Shown: one piece after another, positions 42,201 to 50,604 of the stretch | Numbering within the stretch: the stretch's first letter is position 1 | How the letters are laid out: every line of letters begins with the position of its first letter | Assembly (NCBI RefSeq): GCF_014298075.1 | Contig: NZ_CP060418.1 | Span: 1,922,001 to 1,986,000 of the forward strand | Source of the DNA: Enterobacter sp. JUb54 | GTDB lineage: Bacteria > Pseudomonadota > Gammaproteobacteria > Enterobacterales > Enterobacteriaceae | DNA length: 64,000 bases | Direction of reading: 5' to 3' | Made by a program: the position numbers and the translations under genes | Notes under the pieces: model-generated | Seen by the model: only the letters and a program-made list of their open reading frames with translations | Database searches by the model: none | What the model was told of the DNA's origin: nothing

Positions 42201-42708
42201 AAATGCCGTCGATGCGCTGAAAGCCGGGCGTGAGCCTTCCCTTGAGGATCTCACCAGCCAGCAGACCGAAGTCGAGCTGCGGATGCCGGCCTTGCTGCCG
42301 GATGATTTTATTCCTGACGTCAATACCCGCCTGTCGTTCTACAAACGGATTGCCAGCGCCAGGCATGAGCACGATCTGGAAGAGATTAAAGTCGAGCTGA
42401 TCGATCGTTTTGGCCTGCTGCCGGATGCGGCGAGAAACCTGCTGGACATCGCTCGCCTGCGACAACAGGCGCAGAAGCTCGGCATCCGTAAGCTGGAAGG
42501 CAACGAGAAAGGCGGCGTGATTGAGTTCAATGAAAAGAACAACGTCAACCCGGTATGGCTGATTGGTCTGTTGCAGAAGCAGCCGCAGCATTTCCGCCTC
42601 GACGGGCCGACCCGCCTGAAGTTTATGCAGGACCTGGGCGAACGTAAAACCCGTATGGAGTGGGTACGTCAGTTTATGCGCCAGCTCGAAGAGAACGCCG
42701 CAGCATAA
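39262..42708 (+). CDS. mfd: Transcription-repair coupling factor Mfd
   Basis: A 1148-residue ATP-dependent translocase that removes stalled RNA polymerase and recruits UvrA. Order: UvrB-like N-terminal domains, the RNA-polymerase-interacting domain around residue 500, the helicase core with GDVGFGKTE and VDEEHRFG, TRG motif with HQLRGRVGRS, and the C-terminal TRCF domain. ATG 39262 gives the E. coli length exactly; the upstream in-frame ATG at 39208 is not supported. Confidence 0.97.
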   Translation: MSQHYRYALPVKPGDQRHLGELTGAACATLVAEMAERHAGPVILVAPDMQNALRLNDEIRQFTDSMVIGLADWETLPYDSFSPHQDIISSRLATLYQLPTMQRGVLIVPVSTLMQRVCPHSFLHGHALVMKKGQRLSRDGLRTQLDSAGYRHVDQVMEHGEYATRGALLDLFPMGSEQPYRLDFFDDEIDSLRLFDVDSQRTLEEVQAINLLPAHEFPTDQTAIELFRSQWRDRFEVKRDAEHIYQQVSKGTLPTGIEYWQPLFFNEPLPPLFSYFPANALVVNTGDLEASAERFQNETRARFESRGVDPMRPLLPPELLWLRVDELFSELKKWPRVQLKTERLAEKAANTNLGYQTLPDLSIQAQSKAPLDNLRRFLESFDGPVIFSVESEGRREALGEVLARIKIAPKHILRLEEASGNGRYLMIGAAEHGFIDGQHSLALICESDLLGERVARRRQDSRRTINPDTLIRNLAELHEGQPVVHLEHGVGRYAGMTTLEAGGITAEYLMLIYANDARLYVPVSSLHLISRYAGGAEENAPLHKLGGDAWTRARQKAAEKVRDVAAELLDIYAQRAAKSGFAFKHDREQYQLFCDGFPFETTPDQAQAINAVLSDMCQPLAMDRLVCGDVGFGKTEVAMRAAFLAVENHKQVAVLVPTTLLAQQHFDNFCDRFANWPVRIEMLSRFRSAKEQAQILEQAAEGKIDILIGTHKLLQNEVKLRDLGLLIVDEEHRFGVRHKERIKAMRADVDILTLTATPIPRTLNMAMSGMRDLSIIATPPARRLAVKTFVREYDSLVVREAILREVLRGGQVYYLYNDVENIQKAADRLAELVPEARIAIGHGQMRERELERVMNDFHHQRFNVLVCTTIIETGIDIPTANTIIIERADHFGLAQLHQLRGRVGRSHHQAYAWLLTPHPKAMTTDAQKRLEAIASLEDLGAGFALATHDLEIRGAGELLGEDQSGQMTTIGFSLYMELLENAVDALKAGREPSLEDLTSQQTEVELRMPALLPDDFIPDVNTRLSFYKRIASARHEHDLEEIKVELIDRFGLLPDAARNLLDIARLRQQAQKLGIRKLEGNEKGGVIEFNEKNNVNPVWLIGLLQKQPQHFRLDGPTRLKFMQDLGERKTRMEWVRQFMRQLEENAAA

Positions 42709-42720
42709 GCGTAATCACCT

Positions 42721-42751
42721 CAGGGATACGGTAACGCACGCCGTATCCCTG
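42721..42751 (+). terminator. Hairpin after mfd
   Basis: CAGGGATACGG and CCGTATCCCTG are perfect 11-bp arms around a 9-nt loop, 12 bp after the mfd stop codon. The downstream sequence has few Ts, so it may act with Rho or as a 3'-end stabiliser. Confidence 0.6.
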
Positions 42752-42882
42752 CCCTTTGGCCGCCGGTTTCTGTCATCCCCGGCAACCTTTACAAATGTTT
42801 TGCAATATACCAGGGTTTCCCCACATTCACCCACGCGATAATTCCCGTCTGTTTCCGCATAAAAAATAACCACTTATTTATT

Positions 42883-43845
42883 ATGACTATTTCCGTATCG
42901 CGTTTATCTCTCTGGCTGGCAGCGATGGCCGTCGCCGTCGTCATGGCGCTGCCCGCCCGCGCCAATACCTGGCCGCTACCGCCGGCGGGCAGCCGCGTCG
43001 TGGGGCAGAACCAGTTTTACGTCGTGCAGAATAACGGCGGTTCACTGGAGGCTATCGCCAAGCGCTACAACGTCGGATTCCTGGCCTTGCTGCAGGCCAA
43101 TCCTGGCGTCGACCCATTTGTGCCGCGGGCCGGGAGCGTCCTGACCATTCCGCTACAGACCCTGTTACCCGATGCGCCGCGTGAAGGGCTGGTGATCAAT
43201 CTCGCCGAGCTGCGCCTCTATTATTACCCACCGGGTAAAAACGAGGTTACCGTCTACCCTATCGGTATCGGCCAACTGGGGGGCGATACGATTACGCCCA
43301 CCATGGTCACCACCGTTTCCGACAAGCGCGCCAACCCGACCTGGACGCCAACCGCCAACATTCGGGCCCGCTATAAAGCGATGGGGATAGACCTCCCTGC
43401 CGTGGTGCCTGCCGGGCCGGAAAACCCGATGGGACATCACGCCATTCGCCTCGCGGCCTACGGCGGTGTCTATTTGCTGCATGGTACCAATGCTGATTTT
43501 GGTATTGGCATGCGCGTCAGCTCCGGCTGCATCCGTCTGCGCGATGATGACATCAAAACGCTGTTTGACAAGATTACCCCGGGCACCAGAGTCAACATCA
43601 TCAACACGCCGATTAAGGCCTCCGTTGAGCCGGACGGCACGCGTCTGGTGGAGATCCATCAACCGCTGTCCAAACATCTGGATGACGATCCGCAAACCCT
43701 GCCGATCGTTCTGAACAGCACAATGGAGAGCTTTAAGCAGTCACCAGCGACCAACCAGGACGTCATGAACCACGCCATGGAACTGCGCTCAGGCATGCCG
43801 ATTAACGTGACCCGCCACCATGTGGCGCACGAGCAAGCAATGTAA
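42883..43845 (+). CDS. ldtC: L,D-transpeptidase LdtC
   Basis: A 320-residue periplasmic enzyme (YcfS) that attaches Braun lipoprotein to murein. Signal peptide to about residue 27, LysM-like domain at about 44-91, and the YkuD catalytic domain with H200 (LLHGTN) and C215 (SSGCIRL). No clear Shine-Dalgarno precedes the ATG. Confidence 0.95.
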   Translation: MTISVSRLSLWLAAMAVAVVMALPARANTWPLPPAGSRVVGQNQFYVVQNNGGSLEAIAKRYNVGFLALLQANPGVDPFVPRAGSVLTIPLQTLLPDAPREGLVINLAELRLYYYPPGKNEVTVYPIGIGQLGGDTITPTMVTTVSDKRANPTWTPTANIRARYKAMGIDLPAVVPAGPENPMGHHAIRLAAYGGVYLLHGTNADFGIGMRVSSGCIRLRDDDIKTLFDKITPGTRVNIINTPIKASVEPDGTRLVEIHQPLSKHLDDDPQTLPIVLNSTMESFKQSPATNQDVMNHAMELRSGMPINVTRHHVAHEQAM

Positions 43846-43870
43846 GGGCAATCGGTCGGATTACCGACAT

Positions 43871-43911
43871 AAAAAAAACCGCCTGCAGGTAACCTGACAG
43901 GCGGTTTTTTT
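43871..43911. terminator. Bidirectional terminator between ldtC and bhsA
   Basis: ACCGCCTG and CAGGCGGT arms are flanked by a run of As on the left and Ts on the right, so it works for ldtC on the plus strand and for bhsA on the minus strand. Confidence 0.85.
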
Positions 43912-43954
43912 ATGGATATCTAACAAACAAGATAACGCGAAAGGTCGACATGCA

Positions 43955-44054
43955 GCGGTCTCATAAAGGGGTGAAGACCGCCTCACGTCTGTGGCATAGC
44001 AAGGAACATCTTACAGCGTACTGCTCGCGAGCTGATAAAGGGGTCAGGCTCGCG
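43955..44054. repeat. Tandem hairpins with different stems and an identical loop
   Basis: Hairpin 1 (43955-43981) has GCGGTCT/AGACCGC arms; hairpin 2 (44026-44054) has CGCGAG/CTCGCG arms. Each then has one bulged base on the same side, a short inner stem (CA/TG or CTGA/TCAG) and the same 8-nt loop, TAAAGGGG on the plus strand or CCCCTTTA on the minus strand. The units are 72 nt apart, and GTGGCAT follows each. They lie between the bhsA stop codon and its terminator, hence in the bhsA 3' UTR. Confidence 0.75.
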
Positions 44055-44087
44055 TGTTGTCAGTGGCATGACAGGGGTAACACAAAC

Positions 44088-44345
44088 TTATTTATAGATA
44101 ACAGCTGTTCCGTGCAGGGTGTTCGGGCCCGTGACGGAAGTGATACGGAAAGAGGTAGCGCCCATTTCTTCCGCTTTTTGTGCCAGCTGATCTTCCAGAG
44201 AACCTAAGTTGGTGCCAGCGGTCGCGGAAACGGTACCAATTTTGTGTTGGTTAGCTGGAGCGGATTGCACTTCAACAGCAGCAAAACTGGCGAAAGAGAG
44301 AGAGCTCAGCACAGCGGCCAGCGTCAGAGTTTTGATGGTTTTCAT
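44088..44345 (-). CDS. bhsA: BhsA/YcfR multiple-stress-resistance protein
   Basis: An 85-residue YhcN/BhsA-family outer-membrane or periplasmic protein with a signal peptide of about 22 residues (ending SFAA). In E. coli it affects biofilm, surface hydrophobicity and copper permeability and is induced by many stresses, including chlorine. Divergent from comR, its copper-responsive repressor. Confidence 0.94.
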   Translation of the reverse strand: MKTIKTLTLAAVLSSLSFASFAAVEVQSAPANQHKIGTVSATAGTNLGSLEDQLAQKAEEMGATSFRITSVTGPNTLHGTAVIYK

Positions 44346-44591
44346 GATTATTATACCTATGCAGATGATTTTAGTAGGGTCGCAAGAATTAACTTAACGA
44401 TCGATAGGTAAATATTAATGTGATCCATATCACACGTCAAATCATTTTTATAACGATCGTTTATTTATTTATAAACAACTTAAAATTCATATATATATGA
44501 ATTATTTATTTTTGCGGGTTCGGCGCTGGTAGGTTGCGGCGTTTATTTTTATAATGCCCACTCAACAAACCAACATAGGTACAGCGGCACC

Positions 44592-45227
44592 ATGACAACT
44601 GACGTTCGAAGTTGCACAAAAAAAAGCCGTGGCCGACCAAAAGTGTTCGACAAGGAAGCGGCGCTGGATAAGGCCATGGCACTTTTCTGGCAGCACGGCT
44701 ACGAGGCAACTTCTCTTGCCGATCTTGTAGAAGCGACCGGGGCAAAGGCGCCGACGCTGTATGCGGAGTTCGTCAACAAAGAAGGGTTATTCCTGGCGGT
44801 ACTCGACCGTTACATTTCGCGTTTCGCCGCCCGGCACGAAGCGGTGCTGTTTGACGAGGATAAATCTGTCGACCAGGCGTTGCGCGACTACTTCACCGCC
44901 ATCGCGACCTGCTTTACCAGCAAAGATACGCCGGCGGGCTGTTTTATGATCAACACCTCTGCGGCGCTGGCGGCCTCATCAACCGATATCGCCAACACCA
45001 TCAAATCGCGCCATGCGAAGCAGGAGCAGACCCTGGCCCAGTTTCTGCAGCAGCGTCAGCTGCGCGGCGAGCTTGCGGAAAATGGTGACGTCCAGCAGCT
45101 GGCGCAGTTTTTAAACTGCGTTTTACAAGGGATGTCTATCAGCGCGCGCGAAGGCGCCGACTTCGAGAAACTGATGCGCATCGCCGACACCACATTGCGG
45201 CTGTGGCCGCAAATCCTTCAGCACTAA
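44592..45227 (+). CDS. comR: TetR-family copper-responsive regulator ComR
   Basis: A 211-residue TetR protein (YcfQ). The helix-turn-helix lies at about residues 24-63 (TSLADLVEATGAKAPTLYAE). In E. coli ComR represses bhsA (comC) and releases DNA on binding copper. The conserved divergent layout supports the same role. Confidence 0.92.
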   Translation: MTTDVRSCTKKSRGRPKVFDKEAALDKAMALFWQHGYEATSLADLVEATGAKAPTLYAEFVNKEGLFLAVLDRYISRFAARHEAVLFDEDKSVDQALRDYFTAIATCFTSKDTPAGCFMINTSAALAASSTDIANTIKSRHAKQEQTLAQFLQQRQLRGELAENGDVQQLAQFLNCVLQGMSISAREGADFEKLMRIADTTLRLWPQILQH

Positions 45228-45340
45228 TCTGCGCTGCCACCCGGTGACACTCGCCACCGGGCCTTCACGTTCTCCCCTCCAGCTTTAACCTTATTTTTAT
45301 TAATGTTTTCATATTATTAAGTCGTTATTTTGTTGTAAAT

Positions 45341-45359
45341 GATATTGATAACGATAATC
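45341..45359 (+). promoter_or_regulatory. Fur box upstream of iutA
   Basis: GATATTGATAACGATAATC agrees with the 19-bp Fur consensus at about 15 positions. It lies 113 bp before the iutA start, so the receptor gene should be derepressed under iron limitation. Confidence 0.8.
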
Positions 45360-45471
45360 AATGTGTGCAAAATTCGCATTTGCTTTTCAAAATATTTCAG
45401 TCTGTAACCACCGGCGCGTCTGCCCCGGAATAACAAAAACAACGCTGTAATTACTCATAAAAGGAATGCGA

Positions 45472-47658
45472 ATGAACACGCGTCTCTGGGTGCTTAACCC
45501 ACTGCTGCTGGCTACTGCCCTGCCCGCGTTTGCCGCTCAGGTCGATGAAGAAAACATTATCGTGAGTGCCAACCGAACCCATCGCACCGTCGCCGAAATG
45601 GCGCAAACCACCTGGGTTATCGAAGGTCAGGAAATTGAACAGCAGGTGCAGGGCGGCAAGGAGTTTAAAGACGTTCTGGCCCAACTGATCCCCGGCATTG
45701 ACGTCAGCAGCCAGGGACGCACCAACTACGGCATGAACATGCGTGGCCGGGCCATCGTGGTACTGATTGACGGCGTGCGCCTTAATTCATCTCGTACCGA
45801 CAGCCGCCAGTTGGATTCTATCGACCCGTTCAATATTGAACACATTGAAGTGATTTCTGGCGCCACCTCTCTGTACGGCGGCGGCAGTACCGGCGGCCTG
45901 ATCAATATCGTCACCAAAAAAGGCCAGCAGGAGCGCCAGGTGGATCTGGAGCTCGGCGGTAAAACCGGTTTTGCCAACAGCAACGACCATGACGAACGGG
46001 TGGTGGCGGCGGTCAGCGGCGGAACCGATCACGCTTCCGGGCGTTTATCGGTCGCCTATCAGCGCTTCGGTGGTTGGTATGACGGCAACAACGATGCGCT
46101 GATCCTCGATAACACCCAGACCGGCCTGCAGCATTCTGACCGCCTGGATGTCATGGGCACCGGGACGATTAACATCGACGAAAACCGCCAGCTGCAGCTG
46201 GTGACGCAATACTACAGAAGCCAGGGCGACGATTACGGCCTCTATCTTGGCAAAAATATGTCGGCGGTCACCGGCGACGGGAAGGCCTACACCACCAACG
46301 GGCTGGACTCCGACCGCGTTCCCGGTACCGAACGTCATCTGATTAGCCTGCAATACTCCGACGCCGATTTCTACGGCCAGAACCTGGTCAGCCAGATCTA
46401 CTACCGCGACGAGTCGCTGAGCTTCTACCCCTTCCCGACCCTCAGCAAAGGCCAGGTCAGCAGCTTCTCCTCCTCAAAACAGGATACCGATCAGTACGGG
46501 GCGAAAATCACCCTCAACAGCCAACCGCTTGACGGCTGGGACCTGACCTGGGGGCTGGATGCCGATCACGAGACCTTCAACGCCAACCAGATGTTCTTCG
46601 ACCTTAACACCTCGATGGCATCCGGCGGCCTGCACAACGACGCGATTTACACCACCGGCCGCTATCCGGGCTACAGCATCACCAACCTGGCGCCGTTCCT
46701 GCAAAGCAGTTATGACCTCAATGAGATCTTCACCCTGAGCGGCGGCGTGCGCTACCAGTGGACGGAGAACCGGGTCAACGATTTTGTCGGCTATGCCCAG
46801 CAGCAGGACGTGGCCAACGGCAAAGTCAACTCGGCCGATGCCATTCCAGGCGGCAAAACCGATTACGATAACTTCCTGTTTAACGCCGGGATTGTTGCCC
46901 ACCTCACCGACCGCCAGCAGACCTGGTTTAATTTCTCGCAAGGGGTCGAGCTTCCGGATCCGGGGAAATACTACGGCATCGGTAAATATGGCGCGGCGGT
47001 AAACGGCAACTACCCGCTGCTGTCGAGCGTCAACGTCGGCGACTCGCCGCTGCAGGGGATCAAGGTCAACTCCTACGAGCTGGGCTGGCGCTACACCGGC
47101 GATAACCTGCGCACGCAGCTGGCGGCGTATTATTCCACCTCAGACAAAACTATCGTCGTTAACCGCACCGATATGACCATCGACGTGCAGTCTGACAAGC
47201 GACGCATTTACGGGGTGGAAGGCGCGGTCGACTATGCCTTCCCGCAGAGCGACTGGAGTACCGGTGCGAACTTCAACGTCCTGAAATCACAGGTGAAGAC
47301 GGACGGCAGCTGGCAGAAATGGGATGTCACCCTCGCCTCACCATCGAAAGCCACCGCCTGGGTCGGCTGGGCGCCGGATCCGTGGTCACTGCGCGTACAG
47401 ACTCAGCAGGTCTTCGATCTGAGTGATGCCAGCGGCAACAAGCTGGATGGCTACAATACCGTCGACTTTATCGGCAGCTATGAACTGCCGCTGGGCAAGC
47501 TGACCTTCAGCATTGAGAACCTGCTGAATGAAGATTATGTCACCATCTGGGGTCAACGAGCGCCGCTGCTGTATAGCCCGACCTACGGCAGCAGTTCACT
47601 GTATGAGTACAAAGGACGCGGACGCACCTTTGGTCTGAACTACGCCCTGAGCTTCTGA
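45472..47658 (+). CDS. iutA: Chromosomal IutA-type ferric siderophore receptor
   Basis: A 728-residue TonB-dependent outer-membrane receptor. Signal peptide of about 22 residues, TonB-box region EENIIVSANR, plug domain to about residue 150 and a 22-strand barrel ending in Phe. Long stretches match plasmid IutA, the ferric-aerobactin receptor (for instance TVAEMAQTTWVIE and NFSQGVELPDPGKYYG), but clearly diverged. No aerobactin synthesis genes are nearby. ATG 45472 is preferred over 45466 because AAGGA is then correctly spaced. Confidence 0.88.
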   Translation: MNTRLWVLNPLLLATALPAFAAQVDEENIIVSANRTHRTVAEMAQTTWVIEGQEIEQQVQGGKEFKDVLAQLIPGIDVSSQGRTNYGMNMRGRAIVVLIDGVRLNSSRTDSRQLDSIDPFNIEHIEVISGATSLYGGGSTGGLINIVTKKGQQERQVDLELGGKTGFANSNDHDERVVAAVSGGTDHASGRLSVAYQRFGGWYDGNNDALILDNTQTGLQHSDRLDVMGTGTINIDENRQLQLVTQYYRSQGDDYGLYLGKNMSAVTGDGKAYTTNGLDSDRVPGTERHLISLQYSDADFYGQNLVSQIYYRDESLSFYPFPTLSKGQVSSFSSSKQDTDQYGAKITLNSQPLDGWDLTWGLDADHETFNANQMFFDLNTSMASGGLHNDAIYTTGRYPGYSITNLAPFLQSSYDLNEIFTLSGGVRYQWTENRVNDFVGYAQQQDVANGKVNSADAIPGGKTDYDNFLFNAGIVAHLTDRQQTWFNFSQGVELPDPGKYYGIGKYGAAVNGNYPLLSSVNVGDSPLQGIKVNSYELGWRYTGDNLRTQLAAYYSTSDKTIVVNRTDMTIDVQSDKRRIYGVEGAVDYAFPQSDWSTGANFNVLKSQVKTDGSWQKWDVTLASPSKATAWVGWAPDPWSLRVQTQQVFDLSDASGNKLDGYNTVDFIGSYELPLGKLTFSIENLLNEDYVTIWGQRAPLLYSPTYGSSSLYEYKGRGRTFGLNYALSF

Positions 47659-47664
47659 TAAAAA

Positions 47665-47695
47665 AAGCCCCCCAGCCTGAACGGATGGGGGGCTT
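47665..47695. terminator. Terminator between convergent iutA and ycfJ
   Basis: AAGCCCCCCA and TGGGGGGCTT form a 10-bp stem. On the minus strand it runs into seven Ts, so it mainly ends ycfJ; the stem probably also serves iutA. Confidence 0.8.
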
Positions 47696-47714
47696 ATGGT
47701 GAATGGCATCTTTT

Positions 47715-48254
47715 TTACGCTTTATTGTTCAGAATTAACTGGCCGTTGTTGTCCAACGGAATTTGCGTGCCGGGATCGCGATCCATGCGGATTTTGCCCT
47801 GCTGACCACCAATTTTATAAGTGACGTCGTAACCCAGCATTTTATCCGACTTATCGTACACCGTTTTGCAGCGCTGCTGCGTTGTGGTGTAGGTATCGCC
47901 TTCCTGCATCGCGCCCTGGATCTGGTTGCCGGCATAGCCGCCACCCAGCGCGCCCGCGACGGTCGCCACGCTACGACCGCGACCGCCACCAAACTGGTGA
48001 CCGATGACACCACCCGCCACGGCGCCCAGCACCGAACCGGCAATGCGGTTTTCATCCTGCACCGGACGACGGTGGGTCACGGTGACGTTACGACACTCCT
48101 GACGCGGGGTTTTCACCGTCTCTTTAATGGGGGTGCTGGAAACCACCTGGGCATATTGCGGGCCGCGATCTAACACGTTCAGACCAGCGACGGCTGCTAC
48201 GCCCAGCGCGGCAGCGACGCCAATCCCTATACCCGCCAACATTGATTTATTCAC
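47715..48254 (-). CDS. ycfJ: Glycine-zipper membrane protein YcfJ
   Basis: A 179-residue protein starting at GTG 48254 (GGGAGGAT upstream). A hydrophobic N-terminal segment is followed by a Gly-zipper region (GSVLGAVAGGVIGHQFGGGR) of the Rick_17kDa type, then a conserved C-terminal domain. Function not known; linked to envelope and biofilm phenotypes in E. coli. Confidence 0.92.
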   Translation of the reverse strand: MNKSMLAGIGIGVAAALGVAAVAGLNVLDRGPQYAQVVSSTPIKETVKTPRQECRNVTVTHRRPVQDENRIAGSVLGAVAGGVIGHQFGGGRGRSVATVAGALGGGYAGNQIQGAMQEGDTYTTTQQRCKTVYDKSDKMLGYDVTYKIGGQQGKIRMDRDPGTQIPLDNNGQLILNNKA

Positions 48255-48415
48255 GGGACATCCTCCCTTGTTGCTGATAACCCTAATTTTGCGATCGCGC
48301 AGGGAACCTTGCAAATGAGAAAGCGGATGAAAAATGCGAGAAGCAGCGGCAAATAGCGGGGATTCAGAGGAATCTGAGACGATATAGCGAGCAAAGCAGA
48401 TGGATATTCTGGAAA

Positions 48416-48446
48416 TAACCCGGCGCATCGACGCTTCGCCGGGTTA
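48416..48446 (-). terminator. ndh terminator-like hairpin
   Basis: TAACCCGGCG and CGCCGGGTTA are perfect 10-bp arms, followed on the minus strand by TTTCC. A 9-bp direct repeat GCTCCGGAC (48449-48457 and 48472-48480) lies between it and ndh. Confidence 0.65.
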
Positions 48447-48497
48447 TCGCTCCGGACAGACCTGTGGGCCTGCTCCGGACGCTGAGACTTCAGGACA

Positions 48498-49802
48498 TTA
48501 GTGCAGTTTCAGACGCGGGCGAATAATACGGTTGATACGCCCTACCAGCATCATCAGCCCGGTTTTGCAGTACCCGTGCAGCGCAATCTGGTGCATGCGG
48601 TACAGCGAGATGTAGACGAAGCGCGCGATACGCCCTTCCACCATCATCGAACCGCGCATCAGGTTACCCATCAGGCTGCCGACCGTCGAATAGTTGGAGA
48701 GCGACACCAGGGAACCATGGTCTTTATAGACGTAGGATTTCAGCGGCTTGTCTTTCATCTGCGCCAGAATATTGTTCAGCGCGCAGGTAGCCATCTGATG
48801 CGCAGCCTGCGCACGTGGAGGTACGAATCCACCTTCCGGGCGCTCGCAGGAGGCACAGTCGCCGATGGCATAGATGTCCGGGTCCAGCGTGGTCTGCAGG
48901 GTTGGCTGCACCACCAGCTGGTTAATACGGTTGGTTTCCAGACCGCCGATCTCTTTCATAAAATCAGGCGCTTTGATCCCCGCAGCCCAGACCATCAGGT
49001 CGGCATCGATAAACTCGCCATCTTTGGTGTGCAGGCCGTTGGCGTCGGCGCTGGTTACCATGGTTTTGGTCAGCACGCGCACGCCAAGCTTGGTCAGTTC
49101 GCTATGCGCCGCGCCGGAAATACGCGGCGGCAACGCCGGCAGAATACGCTCGCCGGCTTCCACCAGCGTCACGTTCAGCGCTTCGTTGGTCAGCCCTTTG
49201 TACCCGTAGCTGTGCAGCTGTTTCACCGCATTATGCAGCTCAGCAGACAGCTCAACGCCGGTCGCCCCGCCGCCGACGATAGCGATATTCACTTTACCGT
49301 TAGCACCCAGGTTGGCGGAGTACTTCAGGAACAGGTTCAGCATTTCCTGATGGAAACGACGCGCCTGGTGCGGGTTATCAAGGAAAATGCAGTTTTCTTT
49401 GACGCCCGGAGTGTTGAAATCGTTGGAGGTACTGCCCAGCGCCATCACCAGGGTGTCATACGGCAGCTTACGTTCCGCCACCAGCAGATCGCCCTTCTCG
49501 TCACGTAATTCCGACAAGGTAATGGTTTTGGCTTCACGATTGATATCCGCCACCGAACCCAGCTGGAACTGGAAGCCGTGATTGCGGGCATGAGCCAGGT
49601 AGCTCAGCGCATCGACACCTTCATCGAGTGAACCGGTCGCCACTTCATGCAGCAACGGCTTCCATAAATGGCTATGGTTACGATCGACCAGCGTGATTTT
49701 CGCTTTTTTATGACGTCCCAGCTTTCTCCCCAGCTGAGTCGCCAGTTCCAGCCCGCCAGCGCCGCCACCTACGATGACGATTCTTTTCAATGGTGTAGTC
49801 AC
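48498..49802 (-). CDS. ndh: NADH dehydrogenase II
   Basis: A 434-residue single-subunit, non-proton-pumping NADH:quinone oxidoreductase. FAD-binding [10 protein letters not shown] at the N terminus and NADH-binding [14 protein letters not shown] about residue 170. A C-terminal amphipathic region binds the membrane. The FNR box upstream fits repression without oxygen. Confidence 0.97.
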   Translation of the reverse strand: MTTPLKRIVIVGGGAGGLELATQLGRKLGRHKKAKITLVDRNHSHLWKPLLHEVATGSLDEGVDALSYLAHARNHGFQFQLGSVADINREAKTITLSELRDEKGDLLVAERKLPYDTLVMALGSTSNDFNTPGVKENCIFLDNPHQARRFHQEMLNLFLKYSANLGANGKVNIAIVGGGATGVELSAELHNAVKQLHSYGYKGLTNEALNVTLVEAGERILPALPPRISGAAHSELTKLGVRVLTKTMVTSADANGLHTKDGEFIDADLMVWAAGIKAPDFMKEIGGLETNRINQLVVQPTLQTTLDPDIYAIGDCASCERPEGGFVPPRAQAAHQMATCALNNILAQMKDKPLKSYVYKDHGSLVSLSNYSTVGSLMGNLMRGSMMVEGRIARFVYISLYRMHQIALHGYCKTGLMMLVGRINRIIRPRLKLH

Positions 49803-49936
49803 GAGACCCCCTAAAATTATTAACCAATTGTTAATTAAAAGTTATAAAAATAGCTCTTATTTAACAACAAGTTACAGCAGTGAAACCATTCAGCGATATT
49901 GAGAATACCATGAACGGGTCATTGGTCATACCAAAA

Positions 49937-49950
49937 TTGATATGCATCAA
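49937..49950. promoter_or_regulatory. FNR box upstream of ndh
   Basis: TTGATATGCATCAA is a perfect match to TTGAT-N4-ATCAA, 135 bp before the ndh start codon. FNR represses ndh anaerobically in E. coli from sites upstream of the promoter. Confidence 0.85.
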
Positions 49951-49991
49951 GTTTTACCGCATGTTTTTTGAGCGGGCAATAAAAATGGCAT

Positions 49992-50024
49992 AAAAAAACC
50001 CGCTGTATGGTCATACAACGGGTT
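49992..50024 (-). terminator. ycfP terminator
   Basis: On the minus strand AACCCG(T)TGTATG pairs with CATACA(G)CGGGTT and is followed by seven Ts. It ends the hinT-ycfL-lpoB-thiK-nagZ-ycfP run. Confidence 0.88.
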
Positions 50025-50035
50025 GTGGGGAGGGG

Positions 50036-50578
50036 TCAGCCGAGGGTCTTAAAGGCTTTTATACGCTGCAGATGCGGTGAGATATTTTTGAATTTATGGG
50101 TCTGCTCGTTATCCCAGATTATCTCATAGTAGTGATGCAGCAGGTCGGCGGAACGCTGGCTGTCCAGCGCCTCATCCTGACGAGAGAGGATCACCAGGCA
50201 ACGGTCGCGATTTTTTTCGCGGAAGTTGTTCACGCATTTGGTGCCGATATCCGCGTACTCTTCAGGCCGGTCAATCTTGCCTTCCATGTTTTCAGCCGGA
50301 AACAGATTAGGGTTGAAAACCGCCTGACGGATATCGCACAGAAAGCCGATCCGCTCAGCCCAGTAACCGCCCAACCCGACACCGCAAATCAGCGGCCGGT
50401 CGTCGGTATTGAGCTGCAGCATTTTGTCGACCTCTTTTAACAAATGCTGCATATCATGTTTCGGGTGCCGCGTGCTGTAACTTATCAGGCGCACATCGGG
50501 ATCGATAAACTGCAGCTGGAGCACCTTTTCATGGTTGCCGGGGCTGTTTGAGTCAAAACCGTGTAAATAGATAATCAT
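50036..50578 (-). CDS. ycfP: Esterase-like protein YcfP
   Basis: A 180-residue alpha/beta-hydrolase-like protein of the UPF0227 family. [12 protein letters not shown] at the start and [11 protein letters not shown] (nucleophile-elbow-like, with Gly where Ser is usual) are visible. ATG 50578 (MIIYLHGF) matches E. coli; the longer frame overlaps nagZ. Activity not established. Last gene of the nagZ unit. Confidence 0.92.
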   Translation of the reverse strand: MIIYLHGFDSNSPGNHEKVLQLQFIDPDVRLISYSTRHPKHDMQHLLKEVDKMLQLNTDDRPLICGVGLGGYWAERIGFLCDIRQAVFNPNLFPAENMEGKIDRPEEYADIGTKCVNNFREKNRDRCLVILSRQDEALDSQRSADLLHHYYEIIWDNEQTHKFKNISPHLQRIKAFKTLG

Positions 50579-50604
50579 CGCATCCTCACCAGACTTCAGG
50601 TCAA

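Noticed and set aside
41308-42591. Long open frame antisense to mfd
   Set aside because: A shadow of mfd, with no known motif.
43950-44207. Open frame across the tandem hairpins with repeated KGV...WH residues
   Set aside because: The repeat of residues follows from the 72-nt spacing of the hairpins being a multiple of three; the frame runs antisense into bhsA and has no ribosome-binding site.
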